From Thermomicrobiaceae bacterium (lineage in GTDB: Bacteria; Chloroflexota; Chloroflexia; Thermomicrobiales; Thermomicrobiaceae): DNA of 12,505 nucleotides. Shown here in pieces: positions 1 to 7,057 of this stretch (positions are counted from its first letter, which is position 1; every line of letters begins with the position of its first letter). Both the position numbers and the translations under genes were made by a program. Location of the stretch: contig SLFF01000230.1 of NCBI GenBank assembly GCA_007124395.1, positions 1 through 12,505 of the forward strand, written 5' to 3'. The notes under the pieces are model-generated. The model was not told where the DNA came from. It did no database searches and saw only the letters and a program-made list of their open reading frames with translations.

Positions 1-29
1 ATTTCTGGATTCGGACAGGAAGTGAAGCG

Positions 30-245
30 ATGAGCGCGGTAGAACAGACAATCAGTGAACAATTCGTCCCGCCGATGACGCTCGAACAGCAACGGGACAT
101 GCTGGCCATGCGCCTCGAAACTGGGTTCTCCAAGATCGAAGAAGCGGTGGCTCGCGGACACAATGTCGAACGGTGGGAATCAGCCTGGCAGTCGTTGCTG
201 GCAGAGTACGTGTCGGTGTGTGATCGAATCGCCGGGCATCGCTGA
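30..245 (+). CDS. Small hypothetical protein (71 aa)
   Basis: I do not recognise this protein. It has an ATG start with AGGAAG 7 bases upstream (17-22), which supports translation, and it ends in TGA. The product is soluble, with no membrane segment, signal peptide or cysteine pair. It is mostly helical-looking: residues 17-40 are rich in Q, R, M, E and A, and a second stretch around residues 46-66 contains two Trp residues (48 and 53). The gene lies at the left edge of the window, so its upstream partners are unknown. It reads in the same direction as the aminotransferase gene, 88 bp away. A possible promoter in that gap suggests the two are not strictly one operon. It could be a small regulatory or accessory protein, but nothing in the sequence fixes a role. 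Confidence 0.6.
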   Translation: MSAVEQTISEQFVPPMTLEQQRDMLAMRLETGFSKIEEAVARGHNVERWESAWQSLLAEYVSVCDRIAGHR

Positions 246-257
246 CGGTGCCTGCAA

Positions 258-287
258 TTGACAACTTCTGAATCCCGATGGTAGCTT
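258..287 (+). promoter_or_regulatory. Possible sigma70-type promoter for the class V aminotransferase gene
   Basis: A perfect TTGACA at 258-263 is followed after 18 bases by TAGCTT at 282-287. The -35 box is consensus, but the -10 box matches only three of six positions. Transcription would begin near 294, about 40 bases before the GTG start. A short inverted repeat CCGGC-attcc-GCCGG (288-302) overlaps the expected start site and could be an operator or a chance GC-rich palindrome. Confidence 0.4.
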
Positions 288-333
288 CCGGCATTCCGCC
301 GGCATAATCGACCCGTCACTTCAGGAGCTATCT

Positions 334-1545
334 GTGAACCCGTCAACCGATGCCTACCCCATCGACCGCATCCGCCAGGACGTTCCCGTATTGCACGAAC
401 TCTGCTACCTCAACACTGGCACCGTCGGCATAATGAACGAGACCGTATTGGCCAGTCACCTGGAAGCCATCAGCCACTACGAACGCTACGGCCATGCTGG
501 CGAAGCCGCAACACGGGAAGGCTACGAAACGGGCCGGGCGGCATTCGCCCGATTGCTGAACGCCAGACCAGAAGAAATCGCCCTTACCCGCAACGCCTCA
601 GATGGAATCAACTACGTGGTGGCTGGACTCGATCTGCCAGCTGGATCGACGATCGTTACCACCACCGAAGAACATCCGGCGGTCCTCCACCCACTCGCTC
701 TGGCTGCACGCAAGTCCGGGGTAAAGATCCGGATGATCTCTCTGGACGATTCCGATGAAGAACTTCTGAAATCGTTCCGGAGCGCAGTCTCTGGCGGCGA
801 TGTCAAACTTGCAATTTTCAGCCACGTCTCCTGTGAAACTGGTCGGCGACTCCCGGTCAACGATATGTGCAACATCTGTCGGGCATATGAGGTGCTGTCG
901 CTGGTCGACGCTGCCCAGTCGCTCGGGCAGTTCCCGGTCGATGTTCAGCAGCTCGGATGCGATTTCACCACTGGAAATGGCCACAAATGGCTGTCCGGCC
1001 CGAAAGGTACCGGGTTCCTCCACGTCCGGGCAGATCGAACTGATCTACTGTCACCGAGCTACGTTGGCGACGGCTCTGTTGAACCTCGCTTCGATCGCTC
1101 CCGTTTCAGTCAGAATGGAATCGACGATTCTCACTGGGCTTTCAGGGGAGATGCCTGGCGGTTCGAGTTCGGCACTCGCAACTGGCATCTCTATAAAGCA
1201 ATCGCCGACGCAGTGCGCTATCAGGAAGAGATCGGCTGGGAGTTGATCTATCAACATGTCGATCGTCTCAGCACATCGCTGAAGCACGAACTGGCGATCC
1301 GATCTGGAGTGACGGTTCACACCCCGGATTCGTGGGCAGACAGCTGCGGAATCGTGACGTTCTCAGTCGATGGTTGGGACGGCGTTCAGCTGGCAGAAGA
1401 ACTCTGGCAGACGCACAACATTATCCAGCGGCGAGTGCAGATACCGAGTGGCGTGCGCATCTCTGTGGCCCATTACACCAATGAACAGGACATCGAGCAG
1501 TTCCTGACCGCACTCGATCAAATCAGAGGCCAGGCCAGCGAATAA
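334..1545 (+). CDS. Class V PLP-dependent aminotransferase-fold enzyme
   Basis: This 403-residue protein is a fold-type I, class V PLP enzyme, the group containing cysteine desulfurases, isopenicillin N epimerase-like proteins and related lyases. The internal-aldimine lysine is K218 in the GHKW motif (residues 217-220). The cofactor-binding VDAAQS lies at 191-196 with D192 and Q195. H114 of EEHP fits the residue that stacks on the PLP ring. TRNASDGIN (85-93) matches the phosphate-side segment, and R375 in VRISVAHY fits the substrate-carboxylate arginine. No HC motif is seen in the loop before R375, where desulfurases carry their catalytic cysteine, so sulfur mobilisation is unlikely. The GTG start is set by AGGAG at 323-327, six bases upstream. 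The length is normal for the family. The substrate cannot be deduced, since the neighbours give no pathway context. It converges on the phosphatase gene, with 27 bp between the two stops. Confidence 0.85.
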   Translation: MNPSTDAYPIDRIRQDVPVLHELCYLNTGTVGIMNETVLASHLEAISHYERYGHAGEAATREGYETGRAAFARLLNARPEEIALTRNASDGINYVVAGLDLPAGSTIVTTTEEHPAVLHPLALAARKSGVKIRMISLDDSDEELLKSFRSAVSGGDVKLAIFSHVSCETGRRLPVNDMCNICRAYEVLSLVDAAQSLGQFPVDVQQLGCDFTTGNGHKWLSGPKGTGFLHVRADRTDLLSPSYVGDGSVEPRFDRSRFSQNGIDDSHWAFRGDAWRFEFGTRNWHLYKAIADAVRYQEEIGWELIYQHVDRLSTSLKHELAIRSGVTVHTPDSWADSCGIVTFSVDGWDGVQLAEELWQTHNIIQRRVQIPSGVRISVAHYTNEQDIEQFLTALDQIRGQASE

Positions 1546-1572
1546 TCGAATTGTGAGATGGGTGGGTGTCGT

Positions 1573-2190
1573 CTACAAGTGACTGGTGTCGTTGTAGCGC
1601 ATGAGCAACGCGGGAAGATCACCGCGCATATCGACCGTGGTGATGCCGCAGTTTTCGAAGTGGAACGATCGTCCCGCCGAAATCGGCAATCCCAGCAACA
1701 CAGCGAGCAGCGTCCGCATTGTGCCGCCGTGTGAGACCAGCAGAATGTCTCCCGGTGGAAGCTCTGATTCTATGGACTCTAACCGGTCAAAGAACCGCTG
1801 GCTGCGCTCACCGAGATCCAGCATGCTCTCGCCACCGGGAGGGCGGGCATCGATGTCGTTTTCATCGTGGTAGTGAGATTCATCGCCGAGCATACCGGTA
1901 TCCGGGTCCCGGTACTTGCCCTCCAGCGAGCCCTTATTCGCTTCGCGGAGATCAAACGACCCGCGAATCTCGATTCCCAGGCTTTCGGCAATCGGCCGAG
2001 CCGTTTCGAACGCTCGACCGAGATCACTGGCAAAACAAACGGTGATCGGCATGGAAGACATCCGGGCAGCAGTCAATGCTGCCTGATGCTCGCCTTCATC
2101 GCTCAGGGGCACATCTGTGTGCCCCTGAAAACGACGAACCCTATTCCATGTTGTTACGCCATGCCGAACCAGGTGGAAGCGTCGATGCAT
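1573..2190 (-). CDS. Histidine phosphatase family protein (phosphoglycerate mutase-like)
   Basis: This 205-residue protein belongs to the histidine phosphatase (branch 1) superfamily. These enzymes transfer phosphate through a phospho-histidine intermediate. The signature LVRHG lies at 7-11, so H10 is the predicted nucleophile and R9 its partner. The second catalytic histidine is H154 in LLVSHGG (150-156). The region SDLGRAFETA (55-64) carries the usual second arginine, and LRE (81-83) the acidic residue used as proton donor in the family. PGGES (118-122) is also typical. The sequence fits broad-specificity phosphatases of the CobC/GpmB/PhoE type more than a true phosphoglycerate mutase, but the substrate is not visible. 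Its start lies 20 bp after the cyclophilin stop, with GAGGT about 9 bases before the ATG, so the two are probably co-transcribed. No terminator is evident after the stop. Confidence 0.88.
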   Translation of the reverse strand: MHRRFHLVRHGVTTWNRVRRFQGHTDVPLSDEGEHQAALTAARMSSMPITVCFASDLGRAFETARPIAESLGIEIRGSFDLREANKGSLEGKYRDPDTGMLGDESHYHDENDIDARPPGGESMLDLGERSQRFFDRLESIESELPPGDILLVSHGGTMRTLLAVLLGLPISAGRSFHFENCGITTVDMRGDLPALLMRYNDTSHL

Positions 2191-2210
2191 CCGCGGACTA
2201 CCTCGATCAA

Positions 2211-2999
2211 CTATCCGTTGCGAATAGCCACGGACTCGATCTTGACTTCTTCAGTCGGGCTGGACATCTCGCCAGTGCGGCTCGGCTGAACCTGCACGTT
2301 GGCGATCTCATCAACCACTTCCATGCCTTCGGTCACCTCGCCAAAAATGGTGTAGTTTGGCGGAAGTTGTCCGCGAAGGTCACCGTGAACGATGAAGAAC
2401 TGGGAGCCATTCGTGTTCGGCCCTGCATTGGCCATAGCAACGGTTCCCTGCGTGTACTCGCGGGTAACCGGTTCGTCCTCAAACCGATATCCGGGACCAC
2501 CGGCGCCAGTCCCGGTGGGATCACCGGTCTGAATCATGAAGCCGTTGATCACACGATGAAAAGGAACATCGGTGTAGAACCCTTGCTCAGCCAGAAATAC
2601 GAAGTTGTTGACCGCTAGCGGAGCGTCATCCTGAAACAGGTTGACGACCACTTCGCCACGGTTCGTGGTCAGGACAGCCTGATAATCGGCTCCGTCGGCG
2701 AGCTGCATCTCCGGCGGATTGTCCCACTGCATTGACGGTTGCTGCAAAGCTTCCTCTTCTCCTTCTTCTGGTTCAGATTCAATATCGGTATCGGCTGACT
2801 CTTCAACGGGCTCGGATTCACCCTCGGATGCGTCGGCGGACTGCGGCTCCGCAGTCTCAACCTGTTCAACATCCGTGTCATCAGAGACAACAATATCTGT
2901 GGACTCGTCGTCCCCTCCACATGCGGCCAGAACCACAACAAACGAGAGGGAGATGACGAGCCACAGAACGATTCCAGAATTCGACCGAGCGTTGATCAC
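2211..2999 (-). CDS. Lipoprotein cyclophilin-type peptidyl-prolyl cis-trans isomerase
   Basis: This 262-residue protein is predicted to isomerise Xaa-Pro bonds and help fold proteins outside the cytoplasmic membrane. Residues 1-26 form a lipoprotein signal peptide with lipobox LAAC, so C27 would be lipidated. Residues 28-83 are a very acidic linker (25 Asp/Glu, no Lys or Arg). The cyclophilin domain covers about 105-262. It includes FHRVINGFMIQTGD (147-160), with the catalytic-type R149, then F154 and Q157, followed by GAGGPGYRFEDE (165-176) and NTNGSQFFI (195-203). The Trp used by cyclosporin-sensitive cyclophilins is not present in the 205-220 segment, as is usual in bacteria. The GTG start is supported by AAAGGAA six bases upstream. 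That ribosome binding site can pair with an upstream GATTCCT, described separately. The gene lies 57 bp downstream of pckA and 20 bp upstream of the phosphatase gene. Confidence 0.92.
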   Translation of the reverse strand: MINARSNSGIVLWLVISLSFVVVLAACGGDDESTDIVVSDDTDVEQVETAEPQSADASEGESEPVEESADTDIESEPEEGEEEALQQPSMQWDNPPEMQLADGADYQAVLTTNRGEVVVNLFQDDAPLAVNNFVFLAEQGFYTDVPFHRVINGFMIQTGDPTGTGAGGPGYRFEDEPVTREYTQGTVAMANAGPNTNGSQFFIVHGDLRGQLPPNYTIFGEVTEGMEVVDEIANVQVQPSRTGEMSSPTEEVKIESVAIRNG

Positions 3000-3002
3000 C
3001 AG

Positions 3003-3044
3003 CGATTCCTTTCAGTGTCACGGCCTTGCGACCGTCAGGAATCA
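3003..3044 (-). promoter_or_regulatory. Stem-loop that could mask the cyclophilin ribosome binding site
   Basis: On the minus strand GATTCCT (3037-3043) is perfectly complementary to AGGAATC (3004-3010), which contains most of the Shine-Dalgarno sequence of the cyclophilin gene. An inner stem ACGGU/GCCGU (3031-3035 with 3020-3024, last pair G-U) with a six-base loop lies between the arms. A U-G wobble at 3044/3003 could lengthen the outer stem. There is no U-tract, so it does not look like a terminator. A TATGAT box (3040-3045) overlaps the upstream arm. If it is a -10 box, transcripts from it would lack the masking arm. The regulatory meaning is inference. Confidence 0.4.
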
Positions 3045-3056
3045 TACACGCTCGGA

Positions 3057-4658
3057 TCAGTCGATTGTCGGCCCGTAACGCTCGAGATCTTCGTCCGTCA
3101 GTTTCGCGAACTTCTTGAAGTTCTCCCGGAACATCTCTGCCAGCTTCCGGGCCTGACGATCATAGGCTTCTGGATCTTCCCAGGCGTCGCGAGGTTTGAG
3201 CACGTCATCGGGAACGCCCGGGCAATTGTCCGGCACCTCGAATCCGAAAACGGGATCGGTGGTGGTAGAAACCTCGCGCAGCTCCTTGCTGAGCGCTGCG
3301 TCGATCATCGAGCGTGTGAACTTGATCGGCACCCGATCACTCTCACCGGCCGGTCCGCCAATCCACCCGGTATTGACCAGGTAGACTCGGGATCCATGCG
3401 ACTTCAGTCGATCTCGCAACAGATTGGCATACACCGTTGGTCGATGGGTCAGGAACGGCGCACCGAAACAGGTACTGAAGGTTGCCTGCGGCTCAGTCAG
3501 GCCGATCTCGGTTCCAGCGACTTTGGCCGTGTAGCCGGACAGGAAGTGATACATCGCCTGTTCCGGCGAAAGAATCGAAATCGGAGGCAGAACCCCGAAC
3601 GCATCAGCGGTCAGGAAGATCACCGCGGTTGGGTGATCACCGATACCCTCGTCTGCCACATTCGGCAACGACTCCAGTGGATAGGCACCGCGCGTGTTCT
3701 CGGTCCGCGAACTGTCGTCAAAATCGATCTCGCGAGATACCGGATCGACCACAACATTCTCGAGAACCGTCCCGAACATCTGCGTCGTCTGGTAGATCTC
3801 CGGCTCGGACTCTTCCGAGAGATTGATCATCTTGGCGTAGCAACCACCTTCGAAGTTGAAGATGCCGCGGTCGCTCCAGCCATGTTCGTCATCGCCAATA
3901 AGCTGGCGCTTCGGGTCGGTGGATAGCGTCGTTTTTCCGGTACCGGAGAGGCCGAAGAAGAGCGCTGTATCGCCCTCTTCGCCGATATTCGCTGAGCAGT
4001 GCATCGAGAAGACATTCTGCAACGGCAGTTCATAGTGCATCACCGAGAAGATCGATTTCTTCATCTCGCCGCCGTATTCGGTGCCCCCGATGAGTACCAG
4101 CTTCTTCTCGAAACTGAGTGCAATAAAGGTATCAGTGCGAAGGCCCATCTTCTCCGGATCTACTTTGCACGATGGCAGGTCGATAACCGTAAAGTCCGGC
4201 ACCGTCTCGTGCCTGCTACCAGGCGCTAGCCGGATGAACATATTCCGAACGAACAAGTTGTGCCAGGCTTTTTCGGTGATAATGCGAACCTTGAGCTGGT
4301 ACCGTGGATCAGCACCTACCAGGCAATCCTGTACATACAGTTCCTTGCCGTTGGCATGGGCCGTCACCAGCTTGTGCAGTTCATCGAACTGCTCCGGGGT
4401 CATCGAAGCGTTTCCGTCCCACCAGATGTGTTCCCGCGACGACGGCTCATCGACGATGTACTTGTCCTTTGGTGACCGACCAGTATATTTGCCGGTCGAA
4501 ACAACCAGCGGGCCGTTCTCAGCGATGATCGCCCCATCGCGTGCAACACTGTGTTCGTACAAGTGCGCAGCATTAAGGGTCCAGTGGATCTTCCCTGGGT
4601 TATCTATTCCGTGAACAGATAGTGGACTGTCTGTCTTCTGACGCTCCGACGTGGTCAT
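3057..4658 (-). CDS. pckA: Phosphoenolpyruvate carboxykinase (ATP-type)
   Basis: The product (533 aa from the chosen start) converts oxaloacetate and ATP to phosphoenolpyruvate, CO2 and ADP, the first committed step of gluconeogenesis. Numbered from that start, RSPKDK (61-66) holds the substrate-binding arginine. YGGEMKKS (195-202) holds metal and substrate lysines, and H220 in SMHCSAN fits the metal-binding histidine. The P-loop GLSGTGKT is at 236-243, the kinase-2 motif GDDEHGW at 255-261, and FEGGCYAK at 269-276. The length matches the ATP-dependent family (about 530-540 aa) rather than the longer GTP-type. I chose the ATG at 4658 because AGGAGG sits five bases upstream. The frame stays open to an ATG at 4736 (26 more residues, SD much poorer), so a longer form cannot be excluded. 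A 246-bp gap from queA suggests its own promoter. Confidence 0.96.
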   Translation of the reverse strand: MTTSERQKTDSPLSVHGIDNPGKIHWTLNAAHLYEHSVARDGAIIAENGPLVVSTGKYTGRSPKDKYIVDEPSSREHIWWDGNASMTPEQFDELHKLVTAHANGKELYVQDCLVGADPRYQLKVRIITEKAWHNLFVRNMFIRLAPGSRHETVPDFTVIDLPSCKVDPEKMGLRTDTFIALSFEKKLVLIGGTEYGGEMKKSIFSVMHYELPLQNVFSMHCSANIGEEGDTALFFGLSGTGKTTLSTDPKRQLIGDDEHGWSDRGIFNFEGGCYAKMINLSEESEPEIYQTTQMFGTVLENVVVDPVSREIDFDDSSRTENTRGAYPLESLPNVADEGIGDHPTAVIFLTADAFGVLPPISILSPEQAMYHFLSGYTAKVAGTEIGLTEPQATFSTCFGAPFLTHRPTVYANLLRDRLKSHGSRVYLVNTGWIGGPAGESDRVPIKFTRSMIDAALSKELREVSTTTDPVFGFEVPDNCPGVPDDVLKPRDAWEDPEAYDRQARKLAEMFRENFKKFAKLTDEDLERYGPTID

Positions 4659-4904
4659 ATGTTCCTCCTGATACCACTCTGGGTCCAGTCGCTCTGATGT
4701 GTTCGATTCGTTCGCACCGTTGCGAGCCATGAACATCCTCGTGGCAGCTCGTCAGACGACCAATCGTCTTGCGAGTGAGCATCGTTGCTCAAACTCTAAC
4801 TGCACACTCCGTCTCTCTGCTACCTAGACTAACATCAATGCCGGCGAAGTAACGCATTCGTTGACGCGATTGAAACACCTTTAGGAGCTATTGATTGACT
4901 CCTG
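4659..4904 (-). promoter_or_regulatory. pckA upstream region with two adjacent small inverted repeats
   Basis: This 246-bp stretch separates the queA stop from the pckA start. The clearest structures are two 16-bp inverted repeats, each with a 6-bp perfect stem and 4-base loop. AGACGA-CCAA-TCGTCT lies at 4754-4769 and TGAGCA-TCGT-TGCTCA at 4776-4791. Their centres are 22 bp apart, close to two helical turns. They would lie in the pckA leader if transcription begins upstream of them, or could be protein-binding sites. I found no convincing -35/-10 pair: TTACTT with TAGTCT, around 4825-4855, is weak. The part next to the gene (4659-4736) is an in-frame extension of pckA without stop codons. Confidence 0.4.
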
Positions 4905-5966
4905 TTACAGAATCAGCATCGCATCGCCAAAACTGAAGAAGCGGTATCGATGTGCAATCGCTTCTCCGTACGCTCGCAAGACTGGTTCCCTCCCCGCCAG
5001 CGCACTGACCAGCAACAACAGGGTCGATTTCGGCAGGTGGAAATTGGTGATCAACCCATCCACCAGTTGAAAATCGAACCCCGGCGTTATGTACAGTGCG
5101 GTGGCACCGCTGATCGGTCCCGGTTGATCGAGCTGATCGGATATCGCCTCGAGCGTTCGGCAGCTCGTGGTTCCTACAGCAATTATCCGCCGTCCTTCAT
5201 CCCGGGCACGACGCAGCGACTCCAGCGCCGGTTCCTCAACCACGTATCGCTCGGCGTGCATTGTGTGTTGCCGTGCATCTTCAACCTTTACCGGTTGAAA
5301 CGTCCCGGGGCCAACATGCAGCGTCACCGAGGCGATCTCCACCCCCATCGAGCGGAGCTGGTCCATCTTGGCGTCGGTGAAATGAAGTCCAGCTGTCGGC
5401 GCCGCAACGGAGCCGGTTTCCCGTGCATACACGGTCTGATACCGATCCACCTGTTCGAGCGGGCGGTGAATATACCCGGGCAACGGAACCTGACCGGCGG
5501 TGTTCAGGACCTCGAGCGCATCCGGCAACTCGATCCGGATCATCCCGTCGTCCTGCTTGTCGACGACGGTTGCCGAAAATCCGTCCCCTGATTCATCCGA
5601 TTGAAGTATGCTCAGTTCCTCCCCATGCTTCAATCGCCGCGATGGCCGGGCCATCGCCAGCCATACATCGCCTCCGAGATCCTGCACGAGCAACAGTTCG
5701 ATTCCTCCACCGGTCTCACGCTGGGCCATAAGGCGTGCAGGAAAAACTCGCGTGTCGTTGACTACCAGCAGATCGCCGCGGCGCAGCCACTGGTCAATGG
5801 CCGCGAAATGCGTGTGGACGCAGTCACCGGTTGCACGATCGAGAACCAGCAGGCGCGACGCCGTTCGATCAGCCAGCGGCTCCTGCGCGATCAGCTCTTC
5901 CGGCAGTTCATAGTCGAAAAGCGAAATTGGAAGCTCGGTCGATTGATTTTGATCAGCAGGGTTCAC
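4905..5966 (-). CDS. queA: S-adenosylmethionine:tRNA ribosyltransferase-isomerase
   Basis: QueA transfers and isomerises the ribosyl part of S-adenosylmethionine onto 7-aminomethyl-7-deazaguanine in tRNA, forming epoxyqueuosine at the wobble position of GUN anticodons. The 353-residue product has the expected family blocks: VVNDTRVFPARL (68-79), PLPGYIHR (161-168), GSVAAPTAGLHFT (185-197), HVGPGTFQPV (217-226), GTTSCRTLE (265-273), ITNFHLPKSTLL (306-317) and YRFFSFGDAM (341-350). The length is normal. The GTG start overlaps the ruvB stop in a GTGA (5963-5966), so translation is probably coupled. GAGG lies about 9 bases before it. The N-terminus is roughly ten residues longer than in E. coli, which is unremarkable. 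No other queuosine genes are in the window, so precursor supply (synthesis or salvage) and QueG/QueH must be elsewhere. Confidence 0.97.
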   Translation of the reverse strand: MNPADQNQSTELPISLFDYELPEELIAQEPLADRTASRLLVLDRATGDCVHTHFAAIDQWLRRGDLLVVNDTRVFPARLMAQRETGGGIELLLVQDLGGDVWLAMARPSRRLKHGEELSILQSDESGDGFSATVVDKQDDGMIRIELPDALEVLNTAGQVPLPGYIHRPLEQVDRYQTVYARETGSVAAPTAGLHFTDAKMDQLRSMGVEIASVTLHVGPGTFQPVKVEDARQHTMHAERYVVEEPALESLRRARDEGRRIIAVGTTSCRTLEAISDQLDQPGPISGATALYITPGFDFQLVDGLITNFHLPKSTLLLLVSALAGREPVLRAYGEAIAHRYRFFSFGDAMLIL

Positions 5967-7033
5967 CGAGAGGAGTCCTCTTCCTGGAAGAGCGATTGCT
6001 GCTGCTGGTTTATTGGCGCAGTGGCCGATGGGGTAATACCAACATGCTCATAGCCCCGTCGTGTCGCAATTCGGCCACGTGGCGTTCGCTGAAGAAATCC
6101 GAGTTGAATGAGATATGGCTCGTAGACGTCCATGATCGTGTCTTTCTCTTCACTGGTTGCTGCCGCCAGTGTGTCGACGCCCACCGGTCCACCATCGAAC
6201 ATTTCGATGATCGCTTTGAGAATCCGCCGGTCGATGTCGTCCAGACCCAGTGAGTCGACTTCCAGTTGATCCAGTGCCTGTTTCGCTACATCCTGAGTGA
6301 TCTGACCGTCAGCACGGACCTCCGCATAGTCCCGCACTCGTTTGAACACACGATTGGCAACTCGCGGTGTGCCACGGGATCGCGAACTGATCTCCCGAAC
6401 ACCCTCCGGATCGATCGGGATCTCGAAAATCTGAGCGGACCGTGTGACGATCTTCTCCATGGAGGCCTGATCGTAGAAATCGAGCCGATGAATCGAGCCG
6501 AATCGATCGCGCAATGGTGAGGTAAGCAGAGCCAGTCTAGTCGTCGCTCCGACAAGCGTGAATCGCGGCAGGTTCAATCGCATCGATCGAGCAGACGGCC
6601 CCTTACCGAGCACGATATCGACCGCAAAATCCTCCATCGCTGGATACAGGACCTCTTCTACTGTCCGATTGAGTCGATGAATCTCGTCAATGAACAGAAC
6701 GTCGCCGGCCTTCAGATTAGTCAGAATCGACACCAGATCGCCCTGTCGCTCGATAGCAGGCCCTGAGGTAATCCGAAGACTGACGCCCATTTCGACCGCT
6801 ATGATCGATGCCAGCGTCGTCTTGCCGAGCCCTGGAGGACCGTACAGCAGAACGTGATCGAGCGGTTCCTGACGGGCTTGCGCCGCCTGGATACCAATCG
6901 ATAAGCCTTCTTTTACCTTGGACTGGCCGATGTACTCGGAAAGACGTCGAGGTCGAAGATTCAACTCGACCGACGAGTCCTCATCCTGACGTTTGCCAGA
7001 GACCATTCGGCCAGACTGTTCGTCCTCACTCAT
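5963..7033 (-). CDS. ruvB: Holliday junction branch migration DNA helicase RuvB
   Basis: RuvB is the hexameric AAA+ motor that drives branch migration of Holliday junctions together with RuvA, before resolution by RuvC. The 356-residue product shows Walker A GPPGLGKT (65-72), Walker B FIDEIH (114-119), sensor 1 GATT (162-165), the arginine-finger segment PLRDRFG (173-179, R175) and sensor 2 GTPR (221-224). A C-terminal winged helix spans about 260-335 and contains GFLQRTPRGR (312-321). The start has GGAG 9 bases upstream. The N-terminus carries a polar extension of about 20 residues before LRPRRLSEYIGQ. The tail after residue 335 is Q-rich and acidic, probably disordered. ruvA and ruvC are not here: the gene sits between the zinc ribbon gene (24 bp) and queA (4-bp overlap). 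The ruvB-queA pairing is a common bacterial arrangement. Confidence 0.97.
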   Translation of the reverse strand: MSEDEQSGRMVSGKRQDEDSSVELNLRPRRLSEYIGQSKVKEGLSIGIQAAQARQEPLDHVLLYGPPGLGKTTLASIIAVEMGVSLRITSGPAIERQGDLVSILTNLKAGDVLFIDEIHRLNRTVEEVLYPAMEDFAVDIVLGKGPSARSMRLNLPRFTLVGATTRLALLTSPLRDRFGSIHRLDFYDQASMEKIVTRSAQIFEIPIDPEGVREISSRSRGTPRVANRVFKRVRDYAEVRADGQITQDVAKQALDQLEVDSLGLDDIDRRILKAIIEMFDGGPVGVDTLAAATSEEKDTIMDVYEPYLIQLGFLQRTPRGRIATRRGYEHVGITPSATAPINQQQQSLFQEEDSSR

Positions 7034-7057
7034 CAGTGATTGCTCCAGAGGAAATGC

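Noticed and set aside
598..1320. Overlapping ORFs on the opposite strand or other frames within the aminotransferase gene
   Set aside because: They lie inside a well-supported gene, show no family motifs and have low-complexity frame-shadow composition.
334..1545. Calling the class V enzyme a cysteine desulfurase
   Set aside because: No HC catalytic-cysteine loop is found before R375; the only cysteine nearby (C338) sits in a beta-strand segment position, and no Fe-S genes are adjacent.
1546..1572. Terminator between the convergent aminotransferase and phosphatase genes
   Set aside because: The 27-bp gap has no inverted repeat and no T-run; only a short direct repeat of GTGTCGT near the phosphatase stop is seen.
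3020..3044. Stem after pckA as a rho-independent terminator
   Set aside because: The structure lacks a U-tract on the minus strand and contains the ribosome binding site of the next gene.
3015..3926. Long plus-strand reading frame (303 codons) antisense to pckA
   Set aside because: It is fully within the pckA gene, has no recognisable motif or ribosome binding site, and pckA is certain; long antisense frames are common in GC-rich DNA.
4883..4903. Inverted repeat AGGAG...CTCCT just after the queA stop as a terminator
   Set aside because: The stem is only 5 bp with an 11-base loop and there is no U-tract in either direction.
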